Part shown: positions 35,566-43,274 of the stretch, piece by piece
Layout: each line of letters begins with the position of its first letter
How positions within the stretch are numbered: position 1 is the first letter of the stretch
Assembly (NCBI RefSeq): GCF_041929205.1
Contig: NZ_JBHFNT010000050.1
Source of the DNA: Floridanema evergladense
GTDB taxonomy: Bacteria; Cyanobacteriota; Cyanobacteriia; Cyanobacteriales; Aerosakkonemataceae
DNA length: 64,000 nucleotides
Strand: one strand, 5' to 3'
Notes under the pieces: model-generated
Told to the model about the DNA's origin: nothing
Database searches by the model: none
Seen by the model: only the letters and a program-made list of their open reading frames with translations
Made by a program: the position numbers and the translations under genes

Positions 35566-37164
35566 TTAGGCTCTCAGGCGATATTCTTGAGGCATTCCTT
35601 GAGCAGTTTGTTCATAAAAAGCTACTACTTCGGGAATAATTTGATTTAGGTTTCCTGCGCCTAAAAAGATTGCCAGATCGCCTGGTTGAAGATTTTCCGT
35701 CAAAAAGCGAGCAACTGCCTTTAAGGAAGGTTGGTAGACAACCTGGGGATGGTGCAGCCCTATTTCTTGAGCTACTCTTTCACCATTAATATCATTTAGT
35801 TTTGGTTCACCAGCACCGTAAATATCGGTAACTATTACTAAGTCAGCGCTGGAGAAACACTGACCAAATTCTTTGAGAAAGGTTTGGGTACGACTGTAAC
35901 GGTGAGGCTGAAAGATCGCCACAACTCTGTTTTGGGGAAAATCTAATCCATTAACTTGAATCTTTGCTGCGGCTAGGGTGGCGTTAATTTCGCTGGGATG
36001 ATGAGCGTAGTCATCAATAAAGCGAATGCCGTTAACTTCGCCACGTTTTTCAAAGCGGCGACTGGCTCCTGAAAATGTGGCGCAAGCACTAGCGATCGCC
36101 TCAAATTCCAAGCCCAAGTAACGACCTAATGCCACAACTGCTAAAGCATTGCTAAGATTATGCTTTCCTAATAACTGCAAGTTCAACTGTCCCAGGATAT
36201 TACCTCGTTCCCAAACTCTTGCAGTGGTTCCTTCGCCTCGATAAACTACACAATCAGCGGTGTAATCTGCGCCTATTTCTGGTTGTAAGCTATAGCTAAT
36301 TGCAGGTTTGATGTGTTCTTTGACTGTTGTGCAATCTATGCAACCGATCGTAGTTTGACAACGCCGAGCAAATATTTGAAAAGTGTCAATCACCTCGGCT
36401 AAGCTTTCGTAGTGATCGGGATGATCTAATTCAATATTGGTGATAATGCCAATTTCCGAGGCAAGTTTTACCAACGAACCATCAGACTCATCGGCTTCAG
36501 CAACTAAATATTTGCCCTTACCTAAACGAGCATTGCCTCCCCATGCTGTCACTTCTCCCCCAACTACGATCGTTGGGTCTAAACCTGCTTCTAGCAACAC
36601 ATATCCAGCCATACTGCTAGTAGTAGTTTTGCCATGAGTACCAGCTACGGCAATACTGTAATAATCCTGAATTAATGCCGCTAATAAATCAGAGCGATGG
36701 AGAATTGGACAACCCAAATCTAATGCCGCTCGATATTCGCTGTTGGCGGGATTAATCGCCGTAGAACAAACAACTTGCGGTAATACTGTTGAAGAGGAAG
36801 GGGTTAGGTGATAGGGGGTAGGGGTTAGGGTTTTTTCTTCCCCATCCCCTATCACCTGACCCCTAACACCTGAAGCTGCCAAGAAAGCTGCGCCGTTGGC
36901 TGATTCTCCTAATTGAACATTGGTTGCATCTGCACGACTTGAGTTAGGGCTAGAACTGAAAAATTCTAAATTAGTTGCTTGTTGTTCGGCAAATATATGA
37001 GCGCCTATTGCTTGTAAACGCTCGGTAATATGACTAGAACGAATATCTGAGCCAGACACGGGTAATTTGCGCTTGGCTATCACATAAGCAAGTGCTGACA
37101 TCCCAATTCCACCGATCCCGATGAAGTGAAATGGTCTGCCACTAAAATCTACTGAAGTTAGCAT
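35566..37164 (-). CDS. murC: UDP-N-acetylmuramate-L-alanine ligase with repeat insertion
   Basis: Adds L-alanine to UDP-MurNAc using ATP. The N-terminal HFIGIGGIGMSALA, the ATP loop AGTHGKTTTSS near residue 173 and DDYAHHPSEI near 387 are all present. At 532 residues it is about 40 longer than other cyanobacterial forms. The extra length is between residues about 65 and 130, where the DNA is an 18-bp-armed hairpin repeat (36800-36863) translated as GVRGQVIGDGEEKTLTPTPYH. The frame is kept, and both flanks match the family, so the enzyme is probably active with an added surface loop. Confidence 0.95.
   Translation of the reverse strand: MLTSVDFSGRPFHFIGIGGIGMSALAYVIAKRKLPVSGSDIRSSHITERLQAIGAHIFAEQQATNLEFFSSSPNSSRADATNVQLGESANGAAFLAASGVRGQVIGDGEEKTLTPTPYHLTPSSSTVLPQVVCSTAINPANSEYRAALDLGCPILHRSDLLAALIQDYYSIAVAGTHGKTTTSSMAGYVLLEAGLDPTIVVGGEVTAWGGNARLGKGKYLVAEADESDGSLVKLASEIGIITNIELDHPDHYESLAEVIDTFQIFARRCQTTIGCIDCTTVKEHIKPAISYSLQPEIGADYTADCVVYRGEGTTARVWERGNILGQLNLQLLGKHNLSNALAVVALGRYLGLEFEAIASACATFSGASRRFEKRGEVNGIRFIDDYAHHPSEINATLAAAKIQVNGLDFPQNRVVAIFQPHRYSRTQTFLKEFGQCFSSADLVIVTDIYGAGEPKLNDINGERVAQEIGLHHPQVVYQPSLKAVARFLTENLQPGDLAIFLGAGNLNQIIPEVVAFYEQTAQGMPQEYRLRA
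36800..36863. repeat. hairpin repeat inserted inside murC
   Basis: Arms GGGGTTAGGTGATAGGGG (36800-36817) and CCCCTATCACCTGACCCC (36846-36863) pair at 17 of 18 positions. The 28-base centre is also G/C-run rich (GGGGTTAGGG, CCCCAT). Confidence 0.9.
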
Positions 37165-37482
37165 CGTAGCTCCTTACACACCACATAAAACCACACACCA
37201 CAGATAACAGGCGTTATCATAGCAGGAAATATTTTTTCACGATACCGATTAAAGCAGAATCTATTAGCTAAGATTGCACAGTTTTTCATAAACTGAGCTT
37301 TTTAGATATTATGATGATTTATCACTATGGGATTGCGGAATGTTTGTAATCTGCTGTGTAGTTAGAACTTTTCTGTTTTAGTATTCAGGAGATTTAAGCC
37401 AAGGGAGATAAGTTTAGTCTGCACAGTCTAGCAAGTCGAGAACCAATTTGCTGAGGAGCTAGTAAAAATGTGATGTTTGGAT
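37165..37482. other. divergent region between murC and nadD
   Basis: About 318 bp without a gene. A GATAAC / GTTATC inverted repeat with a 4-base gap is at 37203-37218, a possible operator. A GAGGAG ribosome-like site at 37453 is too far from the chosen nadD start to decide it. Confidence 0.35.
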
Positions 37483-38118
37483 ATGGAAAAAGTCGCTATT
37501 TTTGGAGGTACATTCGATCCAATTCATTGGGGACATCTATTGATTGCGGAAACGGCTCTCGATCGGTTTGGATTAGATCGGGTAATTTGGATGCCCGATC
37601 GCTCTCCGCCCCACAAACAATCTGCCCAATTAAATTTTCAGTTACGTCGGGAAATGGTGCAATTGGCGATCGCCGATCGTCCAACCTTTATTCTCTCTCC
37701 CATAACAACCAAATCTCCCGGATATTCCTACGCCATTGAAACCCTAACTCACCTACAAGCAATTTATCCCCAGACTCACTGGCATTGGATTGTCGGTCAA
37801 GATGCTTTCGCTACTTTACCACGCTGGTATCGTCGTCAAGAATTGATCCCCAAATGCGATTGGTTAGTCGCGCCTCGGAAAGAAGGCAGCAACATCGAAC
37901 TAGAATTAATCGGTAAAACAGTAGTCGAGCAACTAACAACTCAATCTATACCCATCCGCTGGCAGGTTTTATCAGTCCCACCAATAGCTATTTCCTCCAG
38001 TTTAATTCGCCGTTACTGCCAAGAGCAGCGCTCCATCCGTTACTTAGTTCCCGAAGCAGTCAGAACTTACATCCTGAATCAGCAACTTTACCAAGAACAT
38101 GAAAAAGAAAAAATTTAA
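37483..38118 (+). CDS. nadD: nicotinate-nucleotide adenylyltransferase
   Basis: Makes nicotinate adenine dinucleotide for NAD synthesis. The nucleotidyltransferase signature FGGTFDPIHWGHL is at the N-terminus and the ISSSLIRR motif near residue 170. 211 residues from the ATG at 37483; the frame is open from a TTG two codons earlier. It lies just upstream of gap2 in the same direction. Confidence 0.93.
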   Translation: MEKVAIFGGTFDPIHWGHLLIAETALDRFGLDRVIWMPDRSPPHKQSAQLNFQLRREMVQLAIADRPTFILSPITTKSPGYSYAIETLTHLQAIYPQTHWHWIVGQDAFATLPRWYRRQELIPKCDWLVAPRKEGSNIELELIGKTVVEQLTTQSIPIRWQVLSVPPIAISSSLIRRYCQEQRSIRYLVPEAVRTYILNQQLYQEHEKEKI

Positions 38119-38234
38119 CTGAGATTTCCTCCGATCCCAAATAGCTTAAAAACGTTCTTTTGGTACACCCTTTGCGATATGATGTGGTTCAATACTTGGG
38201 TTTTATCATTACAGTAGACAGAGGGCAAGACGCA

Positions 38235-39248
38235 GTGATAAGAGTATCGATCAACGGTTTTGGACGCATCGGACGTAATTTCTTGCGTTGCTGGGCAGGA
38301 AGAGAAAATAGTAATTTTGAGGTAGTCGCAATTAATGACACCTCCGATCCGAAAACAAACGCGCACTTGCTGAAATATGACACGATGCTAGGAACGTTTG
38401 CTGGGGATGTTAGTGCCGATGAGAATTCGATCATTCTTAATGGCAAGACGATTAAGTGTTATTCAGACCGTAATCCAGAAAACTTGCCCTGGAAAGATTG
38501 GGAAATCGATTTAGTTATTGAATCTACTGGGGTATTCACCAGCAAAGAGGGAGCATCTAAACATTTGACAGCTGGTGCGAAAAAGGTGATGATTACAGCC
38601 CCAGGAAAAGGTGATGATGGCACTTTCGTAGTTGGGGTAAACGATCATGAATACGACCATGATAAGCACGTAGTCATCAGCAATGCTAGCTGTACCACTA
38701 ATTGCTTATCTCCAGTGGCTAAGGTAATTCATGAAAATTTTGGCATCATCAAGGGTACGATGACCACTACCCACAGTTACACGGGGGATCAACGTCTTTT
38801 GGATGCTTCTCACCGGGATGTGCGTCGGGCAAGAGCAGCAGCAATGAACATTGTACCTACTTCTACTGGTGCTGCTAAGGCAGTGGCTTTAGTGTTGCCA
38901 GAATTGAAGGGTAAGCTTAATGGGATTGCTTTCCGCGTTCCCACTCCCAACGTTTCGATCGTGGACTTGGTGGTGCTGGTGGAGAAGGAAACTATTGCGG
39001 AAGAAGTTAACAAAGCTCTCAAAGAAGCAGCTGAAGGGCCATTGAAGGGTATTCTCGAATATAGCGATTTAGAGTTGGTGTCTTCTGACTATAAAGGTCA
39101 TGATGCTTCTTCGATCGTCGATGCCAGCCTAACTATGGTTATGGGTGGCAACATGGTGAAAGTGGTTGCTTGGTACGACAACGAGTGGGGTTATTCTCAA
39201 CGGGTTGTCGATTTGGCAGAATTGGTTGGTAAAAAGTGGGTTAAGTAA
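38235..39248 (+). CDS. gap2: glyceraldehyde-3-phosphate dehydrogenase, NADP-using type
   Basis: Calvin-cycle GAPDH, 337 residues. The start is a GTG at 38235, giving (M)IRVSINGFGRIGRN, as in cyanobacterial Gap2; the frame extends upstream to 38160 but that is not expected protein. The catalytic cysteine is in SNASCTTNC near residue 154. NDTSD after the Rossmann fold (a threonine after Asp32) and DASHRD in the S-loop region fit dual NAD(P) use rather than the NAD-only type. CP12, its regulator, is also in this window at 61239. Confidence 0.95.
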   Translation: MIRVSINGFGRIGRNFLRCWAGRENSNFEVVAINDTSDPKTNAHLLKYDTMLGTFAGDVSADENSIILNGKTIKCYSDRNPENLPWKDWEIDLVIESTGVFTSKEGASKHLTAGAKKVMITAPGKGDDGTFVVGVNDHEYDHDKHVVISNASCTTNCLSPVAKVIHENFGIIKGTMTTTHSYTGDQRLLDASHRDVRRARAAAMNIVPTSTGAAKAVALVLPELKGKLNGIAFRVPTPNVSIVDLVVLVEKETIAEEVNKALKEAAEGPLKGILEYSDLELVSSDYKGHDASSIVDASLTMVMGGNMVKVVAWYDNEWGYSQRVVDLAELVGKKWVK

Positions 39249-39314
39249 TTTTAGATTTGGGATTTTCGATTGAGTTAATATCGATTTCTTAAATCTTAAG
39301 ATGTGAAAATTTCT

Positions 39315-39347
39315 CAAGTAGGGAAGAGTAAAGCCTCTCCCTACTTG
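39315..39347 (+). terminator. intrinsic terminator of gap2
   Basis: CAAGTAGGGAAGAG pairs with CTCTCCCTACTTG with one bulged A; ATTTTTAATTT follows. It lies 66 bp after the gap2 stop. Confidence 0.85.
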
Positions 39348-39478
39348 ATTTTTAATTTGGATTATCTCTGCAACATCGAATTTTGAGTAATAATTAAAAT
39401 ATTCTTCACAATAGCTGAGTTTGATTCAGCGAGACGCTGGTTACAAACTTGGTTTTCATCAAAATACTAGCTAAACTT

Positions 39479-39982
39479 ATGAGCTACCATCCAGAAGCTT
39501 CGCGCCTTTACCCAACTCGGATCGATCTCCCAGAGGAAGTACGATCGCAAGTTGCTATCATTCTCAACGAAAGTCTTGCTACTACTTTGGATCTCAAGAC
39601 TCAAGTGAAGCAAGCCCATTGGAATGTTAAAGGTTTGGATTTCTACCAGTTGCATGAGTTGTTCGATGAACTAGCAACTGAGTTAGAAGAGTTTATTGAT
39701 TTGATCGCAGAACGGATCACAGCTTTAGGTGGCTATGCTTTAGGGACCGCCCGCGTCGCTGCTGAACATTCTATTCTGCCAGAATTCCCTTTTGATATTA
39801 CTGATGGTCAATCCCATGTTACGGCTTTGGCAGAACGCTATGCTCCTTATGCTAAGTTGGTTCGGGATGCGATCGACAAAACTAACAGTTTAGGTGACGC
39901 TGATACTGCCGATCTTTACACAGAAGTTTCCCGTGCGATCGACAAGCGTTTGTGGTTCTTAGAAGCACATTTGCAAGGTTAG
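39479..39982 (+). CDS. dps: Dps family DNA-binding ferritin-like protein
   Basis: A miniferritin of 167 residues from the ATG at 39479 (an open frame begins at 39449). The inter-subunit ferroxidase residues are in KQAHWNVKG and ELFDELATELEEFIDLIAERI (about residues 40-80). It should form a 12-subunit shell that oxidises iron with peroxide. Single gene with a short tandem-repeat tail behind it. Confidence 0.93.
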   Translation: MSYHPEASRLYPTRIDLPEEVRSQVAIILNESLATTLDLKTQVKQAHWNVKGLDFYQLHELFDELATELEEFIDLIAERITALGGYALGTARVAAEHSILPEFPFDITDGQSHVTALAERYAPYAKLVRDAIDKTNSLGDADTADLYTEVSRAIDKRLWFLEAHLQG

Positions 39983-39985
39983 AGA

Positions 39986-40110
39986 AGATTGGGGACTGGG
40001 GTAAGTTTTGAGTTTTGGGTTTTGAGTTAGTAAGAGTTGGACAGTTTTAAGTTTTTAATTCTCCCCTGCTCCCCTGCTCCCCTGCTCCCCTGCTCCCCTG
40101 CTCTCCTGCC
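39986..40110. repeat. tandem repeats overlapping the end of the ABC gene
   Basis: GTTTTGAGTTTTG repeats, then at 40062-40106 about five tandem CTCCCCTG octamers. The octamers encode the C-terminal tail of the minus-strand ABC protein. Confidence 0.85.
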
Positions 40111-41771
40111 AACAAAGGTGCAGCTTTTAGCAATGTTTGAGTGTAGGGGTGTTGAGGATTGGTGAAAATTTGGTGAGTTAGGCCAATTTCTACTATTTTA
40201 CCGCTATTCATGACGGCGATGCGATCGCAGAAAAACCGCGCTACCCAAAGGTCGTGAGTAATAAATAAATAAGTTAAATCAAAATCTCTTTTTAATTCCA
40301 ACATTAATTCTAAAACTTGGGTTTGTACACTAGCATCTAACATACTTACTGGCTCATCACAGATTACCAATTTTGGTCGAGTTATTAAAGCTCTAGCAAT
40401 AGCTACTCTTTGTTGTTGTCCTCCAGATAAGTCTGAGGGATATCGTTCGTAGTATTCTTCTACTGGTGTTAATCCCACTCTTTTCAACATTTCTAAAACT
40501 TGAGTTTTTGCCTCGGTAGGAGTTGCTAATTTATGAATAAATAGGGGATCGCTGATACTTTGTCCTACTGTCATCCGAGGATTTAAACAAGCATGGGGAT
40601 CTTGGAAAATCATTTGTATTTCTCTTCTAGTTAGTCGCATTGACTCGCGGGGAAGAGTGGTAAGTTCTTTGCCTAAAAATTCCACTTTTCCAGAGGTAGG
40701 ATGAATTAATTGTAAAATTGTCCGGGATAAAGTACTTTTCCCACAACCAGATTCTCCAACTAATCCTAATATTTCCCCTGGATAAAGTTCTAAATTAATT
40801 CCATCGACAGCTTTAATAGTTTGACTTTTCCGAGCTAATAATTTTTCGATAAAACCACTTTCTAAAGTGTAATATTGCTTCAAATCCTTAACTTGCAAAA
40901 TCGGATTTTTACCTCTTTGCTCCTCTGCTCCCCTGCTCCCTTGCTCCCCTGCTTCCTTCTCATCAACTGCTTGTAAATGTAAAGCGGCTTGCAGGAGCGA
41001 TCGCGTATATTGATGCTGAGGATGATAAATAATCGAGTCAGTTTTTCCAGTTTCAACTATTTTTCCATTGTACATTACAGCCATGCGATCGCAATATTCC
41101 CCCACCATTGCTAAGTCGTGAGAGATTAATAATAAAGCCATTTCTCTTTCCCGACAAAGCCGAGTTAATTCATCTAAAATTTGTGCGGAAACGGTAACAT
41201 CTAAACTAGTAGTTGGTTCATCTGCTACAATTAATTTAGGGTTGAGGAGGAGGGCTAGGGCGATCGCCACTCTTTGCCGCATTCCCCCGCTAAATTCATG
41301 AGGATATTGCGCCCATCTACTAGCAGGAATTTTCACCGCTTCTAACGTAGCAATTGCCTTTTCCTTAGCCTCGCGGGAAGACAAATTTGGTTGATGTGCT
41401 TTCAATGTTTCAATGCAATGTTCGCCAATAGTCATCAGGGGATCGAGGCGAGTCATGGGGTCTTGAAAAATCAATGCTACCGCTTCTCCTCGAAAGCGAC
41501 GTAACTCAGAAGATGAAAGTTGAAAAACCGATCGATCCCGAAAAGTTACTCTTCCTTCAATGCGCGTTGATGCAGGTAACAAACGCATTGCTGCACGTCC
41601 CAAAGTAGACTTTCCACAACCAGATTCTCCCACTAATCCCAGACGTTCCCCAGGCTTTAAAGTAAAAGAAACATCATCAACAGCCCATTGAATCTTTTCG
41701 GAAATTGATGAATACTGAGGATAAGCTACCCGCAAATTTTCTACAGCAAAGAGAACTTTTTCATCAGTCAT
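40047..41771 (-). CDS. peptide/nickel-type ABC transporter, twin ATPase
   Basis: 574 residues with two complete nucleotide-binding domains of the Opp/Dpp family (DppD- and DppF-like fused). Domain 1: GESGCGKSTLGR, SGGMRQRVAIA, VADEPTTSLD. Domain 2: GESGCGKSTLSR, SGGQQQRVAIARAL, ICDEPVSMLD. No permease or binding-protein genes are adjacent. The linker (near residue 275) and the C-terminus both carry the peptide GEQGSRG, coded by CTCCCCTG octamer repeats at 40918-40960 and 40062-40106; the tail has the 8-residue unit AGEQGSRG twice. Confidence 0.93.
   Translation of the reverse strand: MTDEKVLFAVENLRVAYPQYSSISEKIQWAVDDVSFTLKPGERLGLVGESGCGKSTLGRAAMRLLPASTRIEGRVTFRDRSVFQLSSSELRRFRGEAVALIFQDPMTRLDPLMTIGEHCIETLKAHQPNLSSREAKEKAIATLEAVKIPASRWAQYPHEFSGGMRQRVAIALALLLNPKLIVADEPTTSLDVTVSAQILDELTRLCREREMALLLISHDLAMVGEYCDRMAVMYNGKIVETGKTDSIIYHPQHQYTRSLLQAALHLQAVDEKEAGEQGSRGAEEQRGKNPILQVKDLKQYYTLESGFIEKLLARKSQTIKAVDGINLELYPGEILGLVGESGCGKSTLSRTILQLIHPTSGKVEFLGKELTTLPRESMRLTRREIQMIFQDPHACLNPRMTVGQSISDPLFIHKLATPTEAKTQVLEMLKRVGLTPVEEYYERYPSDLSGGQQQRVAIARALITRPKLVICDEPVSMLDASVQTQVLELMLELKRDFDLTYLFITHDLWVARFFCDRIAVMNSGKIVEIGLTHQIFTNPQHPYTQTLLKAAPLLAGEQGSRGAGEQGSRGELKT
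40918..40960. repeat. octamer repeat inside the ABC gene
   Basis: Imperfect CTCCCCTG units between the two ATPase domains, in frame. Same unit as at 40062-40106. Confidence 0.8.
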
Positions 41772-41857
41772 TAGCCATTAGTCCTTTGTTATTTGTTATG
41801 TCATGATAATTAAGTTTTTAGTAATGATTTTAGTTGCGATCGCTGTAACCAATAACA

Positions 41858-42421
41858 TTACTTATTAAATCGCCGCATTAAGTAAGCAACGCCAAAATCG
41901 CCATTAGGATGATTTTCTAAGATTTCTGCTAATTCAAAAACCATTTCTGCTACTTTGTCACCAAGTTTTTGGGTAGTAGCTTCACGTTCTCTTTCTGCAT
42001 ATTCCAACTCTCGCACCCTTGATTGCCATTCATGAGAAAACAGTTGTTCAATATTAGTATGTAAACCTAACTTTTCCAAAACTTCCCATTCTCCTTTATC
42101 GCACCAAAATCCGCCACAGTGCATACAACGCTCGACATAAAAACAGCGTTTATAGAAAACTCTCGCTCTTGTTAAGTAATGCTGACATTCTGGACATAGT
42201 GCAGCACGATTGTCATTAGGAGAGAGAACAAAATTCAACTCCTTAGCCGACTCATCCATTAGCTTTGGTTCAGCTAATTTTGGGGTTTGAGATAATATCC
42301 ATGCTTCGTAGTTATCGGTAGAAATCCAGTTTCCCTGACAATCTGGACAATGTTTGACGGTTAATTTATCGGATAAAGTACCATCAACTAAGCTTACACG
42401 CTGGTCTTTGGGACATTGCAC
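41858..42421 (-). CDS. TFIIB-type zinc-ribbon protein
   Basis: 187 residues with two zinc-ribbon halves of the zf-TFIIB family: MQCP...HCPDCQGNW near residues 3-33, and LCPECQHYL with RCMHCGGFWCDKGEWEVL near 75-115. The C-terminal part is charged helix (AEREREATTQKLGDKVAEM). This family is widespread and mostly uncharacterised; a nucleic-acid or assembly role is possible. It stands divergent from nothing obvious and has its own start at 42421. Confidence 0.8.
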   Translation of the reverse strand: MQCPKDQRVSLVDGTLSDKLTVKHCPDCQGNWISTDNYEAWILSQTPKLAEPKLMDESAKELNFVLSPNDNRAALCPECQHYLTRARVFYKRCFYVERCMHCGGFWCDKGEWEVLEKLGLHTNIEQLFSHEWQSRVRELEYAEREREATTQKLGDKVAEMVFELAEILENHPNGDFGVAYLMRRFNK

Positions 42422-42474
42422 GGTTTTTCAATCCTCTAGGAAATTCTTCCATAATATTGAATCAGTTTTGATAT

Positions 42475-42560
42475 TACCAGAGCTTAACCAGAGGTAGAAC
42501 TTCTCTGTGTTTCCCAGTTCAACTAGGCGTTGTCTCTTGATGCAAGTGCCTAAATAGAAC
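42475..42560. repeat. degenerate copy of the 106-bp element
   Basis: CCAGAGGTAGAACTTCTCTG, a CCCAGTTCAACTAGGCG remnant and TCTCTTGATGCAAG match the order of the complete element, with many changes. Confidence 0.4.
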
Positions 42561-42593
42561 CGTTCCGATTTTTGCTATGCGATCGATCTAAAA

Positions 42594-42998
42594 TTAAAAG
42601 TCTAAAATCGCTTGACAGTAATTTGTTAAGGTTTGCAGACGAGTGCGGATTTGGGTTATTTTTGTTTCTGCTGTTGCTTTTTGGCGAGAAGCTTGTAAAA
42701 AGGTGACATCAATTCCTAGTAGTTGAAGTTGCTTGTTGATTTCGGTTAGGTAGGATTGTAAGCGAGAGACTATGGCGGGTTCGAGGTCATCTAAACTTAA
42801 AGTGGCAATTTCTTGGGTAAAAATTGCCTGTAATTGAGCGAAATGTGATTTTAATTCCTGTATATCTGAGTTTATGGCTGCCGTTTGTTGATTTTCAGGT
42901 GATTGTACGTTAGAAGAGTAACTATTGAGCAGATTTTGGCAATGCTCAATAGCTAGTAAAAACTTCTGATAGCGATCGCAAAATGAATTAGGCAACAT
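42594..42998 (-). CDS. PatD-like protein (heterocyst frequency control family)
   Basis: 134 residues, helical. The central and C-terminal part (LQSYLTEINKQLQLLGIDVTFL, then QASRQKATAE and LQTLTNYCQAIL) resembles PatD, which in Anabaena affects heterocyst frequency. Homologues also occur in cyanobacteria without heterocysts, so this does not prove that the organism differentiates. The match is from memory of the family pattern, not from a search. Confidence 0.6.
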   Translation of the reverse strand: MLPNSFCDRYQKFLLAIEHCQNLLNSYSSNVQSPENQQTAAINSDIQELKSHFAQLQAIFTQEIATLSLDDLEPAIVSRLQSYLTEINKQLQLLGIDVTFLQASRQKATAETKITQIRTRLQTLTNYCQAILDF

Positions 42999-43274
42999 TC
43001 GGTAAATCGTTGGGATACAATCTTATGTAAACGAAAGTTTTCCTTAAATGCAGAAGGTTATTTAACTAAGGATGGGAAATAGCTTAAGCCAAGTTTTAGG
43101 ATTTAAGCAGTTCTTATTCCTCTAGTTAACAATATTCTTAAAGTAGAATCCTGGATGAATGCTATTTTCACTCCTGGTAAGGGCGATAAACTCGCTTCGG
43201 ACAAAATTGCTCATAAGTTGATTTGACCAAATTTGTTGAAATCTTTTTATCCTTAAGGTTTGAAGTTCGACATT

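Noticed and set aside
38160..38234. Upstream extension of gap2 from a TTG
   Set aside because: Family members begin at the IRVSINGFGRIGRN start; the GTG at 38235 fits and the upstream residues do not.
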